Below are positions 49,175 to 64,000 of a stretch of DNA of 64,000 nucleotides, piece after piece. This stretch comes from Datnioides undecimradiatus (Eukaryota; Chordata; Actinopteri; Lobotiformes; Datnioididae): positions 8,804,332-8,868,331 of the forward strand of contig WARS01000029.1 in NCBI GenBank assembly GCA_008933995.1, read 5' to 3'. The first letter of the stretch is position 1, and the number at the start of each line of letters is the position of its first letter. The notes under the pieces were generated by a model. The model was given only the letters and a program-made list of their open reading frames with translations, was not told the origin of the DNA and made no database searches. The translations under genes were made by a program, and so were the position numbers.

Positions 49175-52100
49175 GTAAGACAGCAAGGTCACATGCAGAT
49201 TGTTTCTATGGACTGAACATGTTAACTGCCTTTTTGTAAAAGTCCCTCATCAGTTAATCCGTTTATCACAAAACCCAAAATTGATTGAACAGTAACTGAT
49301 CCACTTAACAGCTCTCATCTGTGGTACAGCGTGGTAAAGCTGATTCTTGTTGTTGTCCAGTAAATATAAGAAAACATATAAACGAGCCAAACTGTTGCAC
49401 TGGGCAACATGTTTCTTCATTACTATGAATTAAGATGGTCACTTTAGTTTATGGAGTTTTGGATTCAGTCCCACGTACACTATCCTGCTGCAAACACTCA
49501 TTAGAGCAAATTGAACTGAACCAAATGTGTGTTAATCCAATATAGAAAATAGTCCCCAATAATAAGAAATGAATAATGTTTGAGTCACCTTTTGAGTCTG
49601 CGTTTGTGGAATAAAAAAAAAACCCCTCTATATTCTTGACTCATTTTTAAAGATTTATGTTATCAGTAGTGACAAATGGCTTCCAATTGAGAGTCACAGA
49701 CAGTTTTATAGTTTAACCTTGTTTGGAAAATTGGCTTGTGTAAGTAGCAAGGAAGATGCCACATTATTTACAATGTCACAACTGAAGCAAAAAGACCGAG
49801 AATCACAGCTAAAAATCGTGATCATAGACTGAAAGTTCATTCTTGGCCTCTTGGAATTAACAAACGTTCATAAGGACCATGTAGTAGTTCTCCCAGTCCT
49901 ATAACACAGTCTTGTCAATGTATAGTTTTACGACAACTGAGCCATCTGCTGAAAAAGATAGTGTGATGTAACTGAAAGGTCCAGAACAGCTGTTCCGTGC
50001 AATTGTGTTGTCATTTATTTCTGGACATTTATCTTTAAAAAATAACAAAAAAAAATGTCAGTCAAGCTTAATTTGGCTTGCAGACAACAGACAATAGATT
50101 GGGGTGTATGATGAAATGAGATTTGTATAACTTTATTTGACAGAGGGTTATAGGTTTGGATCAGTATGGCATGAAAACCAACCTGTTGGCAGAAAACTGT
50201 CCACATTATAAACCTCTGATTAAACAACAACAGTGAATCTTAAAGCCAACCTAAGCGTTTTCTGCTCAGACGTTTTCCAGTTACACATTTTACACTCTAT
50301 TCTCGTTAAGGAGTGTGAAATATAAATGAATATATGCAATAAGTCAGAATTGTTTTTTGTATATTAAGGTGTCTCTGTTTCACCAGCAAAGACCTATCAT
50401 TTATTAGTTGTCTCTAAGTCTATGTGGGTTGCTTGGCAACGGTGCTGGGTGCTGTGGAGGAAGGCAACACTGCAAACAGAGGCGGCTGCATCCAGCATGT
50501 TTCTGGATGTGTGAGTGGTGCTAGGCTGTCACACCACACACTGCACAGTAATGAATACCATTTTCTCTGTTGAAAAAGAGCAAATGTTAGCAGGATTGCA
50601 AATCTCTCTAATGCGATAATCATGAATTCCTTAACACAACACACTTTTCACACAGTCTTAAGTAATGTGGTGCCACAGTATGGCAGATTGCACATTTTTT
50701 GGTGTCATCCTTCACAGCATTTTGCATTGAGACCCCCTGTTTTTGTTTAACCATCCAGAAACATGTTCATTCTCTTGCATCAGACTCTATGTTTGTATGC
50801 AATTAAATTGTTGGCTATTTTTTGTTGGCTGACACCTTCATGTAAGGTGTCAGCCATAATCTAATAACCTCCATCTGTGGCCCACTGTTGATGTACAGCT
50901 GTATATTCATAATGTTACCCAACCATGCAGATGTGCCTGTAAACATAAAGAGTTGAGAATTTAATATTTTATATATATATATTAAATGTATATATATTAT
51001 CTTCATCTAAAAAACAAACAAAGATCAAACAGCCAAAAAACAACGAGAACAGGAGAAACCCTCTCAATCTTGGGATACTGAGTGACTGAGGATAGGTCTT
51101 ACTAAGGTGACAGATACGACAAGGTATCATGGCACTACTGATGACAGAGATCACAAACATTAGCAGACCCAAGGATATTTTTAAACTTGAAATTTGTTCT
51201 AACCAGGGGTCTAGAAAAATTGATTCATACTGTTGAAGAAATCTGTGTTGACTTGGAGAGAGGCTGGAAACAAAAGCCTCTATTGCAGGGCAGAGAACAG
51301 ACACTACTGACATTATAACTGATAACTTCAGGTAAGTTTGTAGGGATTTTTTCAGTCATGTTAATGTTAATGAAAAGAAATATATTTTTTATGGTAACAG
51401 TCATAAGCATCAACATCATCAGTTGTGTTTTATGTATCTAGATCAATTCCAAAAAAACAAACCATCTAGATTATTTTAAAAGAAATTGTAAAATAACACA
51501 CTCTGAATAATATTTTGATCATTTTTCACCCCTGAGGATAACTAAAGTTCCAAATTAAACAAATGAATAAATAAATAAATACAATTTCTTAGTATTTTTA
51601 TTTACAGAGCGTCACACTCACAGCGCTGCATGGTGTCGGTGATTTCATATAAAATCACAACGAAATGTTTACATACATCCTTGGCTACACGCAATAACGC
51701 TAGAGGTGCCATACGCAGTGGAATGTACCACTGTTTAAAAGTTTGGCGAGGATCCTCCCTCCACTAAACTGTGCATGGTATAACCCAAGAACATCTTTAC
51801 GCTGCTTTCAAGTTCTGTTGGTAATTTCTACAACAGTGTGAGTGACTGAAGAGGTAAACATGAAAAGAGCATTTTCTTCAGTAATTGTTCTAACTATATT
51901 AATACCTTTGACTAGATAGTCTGCAGTCAGCCAAACATTATATTCTCTGATAAAAATAGCCAACAGTAATATTGTACTATCAGTAAAAAACACTCTGTAT
52001 ATTCTTTATATAGCATTCTGAATTGGTATTAATAAATGGTAGCTGATTTTTTTCAAATAATAAAAAAATTACACACAGAAGAAGTCTGGTGTATAAGTTC

Positions 52101-53039
52101 ACACAGACTAGTTCTTACTTATTCATCAAAGAATTATAAACAGTTTTAAGTTATTCCTTTTTTCTTTTCTAAACCGGACTTTTAAACATTTGTATAATGT
52201 GCATTTCCATTGTACCCTACTTACAATCAAGCAGAACTATGATCATCTTCACCACTTAGCTGTGCTGTGTTGTACAACAAATGTAGCCTATAAATAGTGA
52301 GGATGTTAACTAGAGAAAAAGTTTTTCGCCCTGTTTAGTTTGTAGTTGTTTTGTTGCACTTGTGCAATGTAGGAGTCACTGTGCTGTGGAGCTTACTTTC
52401 ACTCCCACAATCTTTAGCAGCCTAAATTCTTTGGTCTGCTCTCCTTTGCAATGCGGCCAGAGCTGTCACAAAGTCTGTTAATGTCTTGCAAACTGAAAAC
52501 TACCACACTGGTCACTTTAAAACATACAGTAATAACTTGAGTACAGCTGAAATGATTAGTCAATTAATAGTGAGAAGAGATGAGATAAATTAGTGATCCA
52601 TAGATAGCTTAATGTGTCTACTGTACTATCTTTGCCTAATATTTATTATGTAGCATGAGAAATTTACAGCATTTCTGCATTTGAGGTTTTTTAAATGAGT
52701 ATTGTCCAAATAATGTAATATCTATTACATTTTGTCTTCCGAGTGTTCTTTAATTATTCTTTTGGGTCCAATTTGACAAAACTTAATATTTTTGCTCTTT
52801 CATGAGCAATTGTAATGACTTATTTTGATAATCGATCAAAAGCAAAAATAAATGTAAAATTGAACATTGTTGTGTATTTGACTGTTGGTGAGAAAAAGAA
52901 CTGCAGTCGTCACTCTGGGCTTTGCTTAGTTGTTATGGGTATTTTTTGCCTACTTAGCCCATTCTCTCACAAGTTAAAGACTGTTAAATGGTTAAAAGAT
53001 CTATACAGCATCGAGGAGCTGGAGTTAACCAGCAGCCTA
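49175..53039 (+). other. Intron or upstream DNA of mast3
   Basis: AT-rich sequence between the distal exons and internal promoter. Has a TATATATA run near 50971-51000 and an A-rich AAATAAATAAATAAAT run near 51563. No supported exon; open frames of up to 114 codons show no family match. Confidence 0.6.
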
Positions 53040-53412
53040 TGAACGCATCATCAGCCTCGCGCTTGTTCACACGGGTATACACGCAGCCAGCAGCGTCTGT
53101 TTGGTCAAACTCAAGTGGGCTGCCGCCGCGTGAACGCTTCCACACATTAAACAAAACCACTATGGTGGTGACGTTTCGGGGACGGGACCGCGGTCAGAGA
53201 ACTAACCGGAGGATGTAACGGCGGACTCCAGAGCTGTTGGGTCCGCGCGAGGAAGGCAAACTGTGAATACAAAAGGAACCGCGGAGGAGAAGAGAGACGA
53301 TGGTGGGGAGAGCAGCGACAGCAGCAGCAGGAGGAGCGGGTTTCTTATCGACCCTAGCTTCAGTTCTCTGAAATCACATTAAACTTTGTAAAATACAAGA
53401 AGTACCCACAGT
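53040..53412 (+). promoter_or_regulatory. mast3: Internal mast3 promoter and 5' UTR
   Basis: CpG-rich stretch (GGGGACGGGACCGCGG, then GGGTCCGCGCGAGG, then GCAGCAGCAGGAGGAGCGGG) immediately before the ATG at 53413, in an otherwise AT-rich region. Confidence 0.5.
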
Positions 53413-63517
<10,105 letters not shown>

Positions 63518-64000
63518 GTAGCAAATCCTGAATTCACCTTGCACTGGGTTGAGTCTTCAAATGGATTGTTTAGCACTAATTCTTCCAATTCATTTCAAGG
63601 AGAAAGGGTAACTACTGCTCAGTAAATGAAAATTTAAACGTTTTGAATTGTGCGATCGCCTCTCTGTGCCGATGATGTTTGTCTTTCTGGCGAGTAATAA
63701 TACAGTAAAACGGCAACTTCCTTACTTGTGAACAGATTTATTATAGATAATTACACTGTAACCATTTTGTTGTGACTGATGTATTTAAACATGAAAACGC
63801 TTGGTTTACAGTCCAGACTGAAAAAGGTTTGAGCATCCGTTTCATATTGTCTCTTGGCCTGTCATCAAACTAATGAAAGTAGTATTTTACACAGATTAAG
63901 TGCAGTAATCCTTCCACAGGATTAACTACCTCTGTGTTGTGGAAAATGTCATTTTAGATTAACATTTAGCATGACTGCATGTTTTACACTGTTCATGAGG
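63518..64000 (+). other. mast3: mast3 intron 5 (start)
   Basis: Sequence after the donor at 63518 (GTAGCA, phase 2) to the window edge. No further exon seen. Confidence 0.7.

Overview
The window is vertebrate nuclear DNA, almost certainly from a teleost fish. Genes are split into short exons by GT-AG introns, intergenic DNA is AT-rich with many (CA)n/(TG)n runs, and several decayed dispersed repeats look like those common in ray-finned (probably percomorph) fish. The species cannot be named. Gene identities come from reading exons by eye and matching them to remembered families; no database search was possible.

Layout, left to right. (1) 58-5517, minus: 5' half of crtc1, the CREB-regulated transcription coactivator, six coding exons; the rest lies before base 1. 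Its third intron is a minor-class (U12) AT-AC intron. (2) 9040-13666, minus: complete three-exon klhl26, a BTB-BACK-Kelch protein. (3) 15638-24859, plus: il12rb1, the IL-12/IL-23 receptor beta-1 chain, a 16-exon model of 741 codons with a WSDWS motif, FN3 domains, one membrane segment and a box 1. (4) 34344-40360, minus: an unnamed CD2/SLAM-like immunoglobulin-superfamily receptor with one V-type domain lacking the usual disulfide cysteines, one membrane segment, and a tail carrying an ITIM and an ITSM. This is the best candidate for something undescribed. (5) 46727 past the right edge, plus: 5' part of mast3, a microtubule-associated Ser/Thr kinase, with two alternative first-exon sets that enter the shared exons in the same phase. 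The kinase and PDZ domains lie beyond the window.

How they relate. All four named genes have human counterparts in 19p13.11, where KLHL26-CRTC1 and IL12RB1-MAST3 are, from memory, separate pairs a few hundred kb apart. Here the pairs are adjacent, with the CD2/SLAM-like gene between il12rb1 and mast3. il12rb1 and this receptor could form a small immune cluster on opposite strands; the other genes have no obvious shared pathway. A near-consensus CTCF motif lies between klhl26 and il12rb1.

The long stretches between genes (5518-9039, 13667-15637, 24860-34343, 40361-46726) show no convincing coding exons; they hold microsatellites, decayed repeats and likely UTR or promoter sequence. No tRNA, rRNA, CRISPR or intact transposon was seen.
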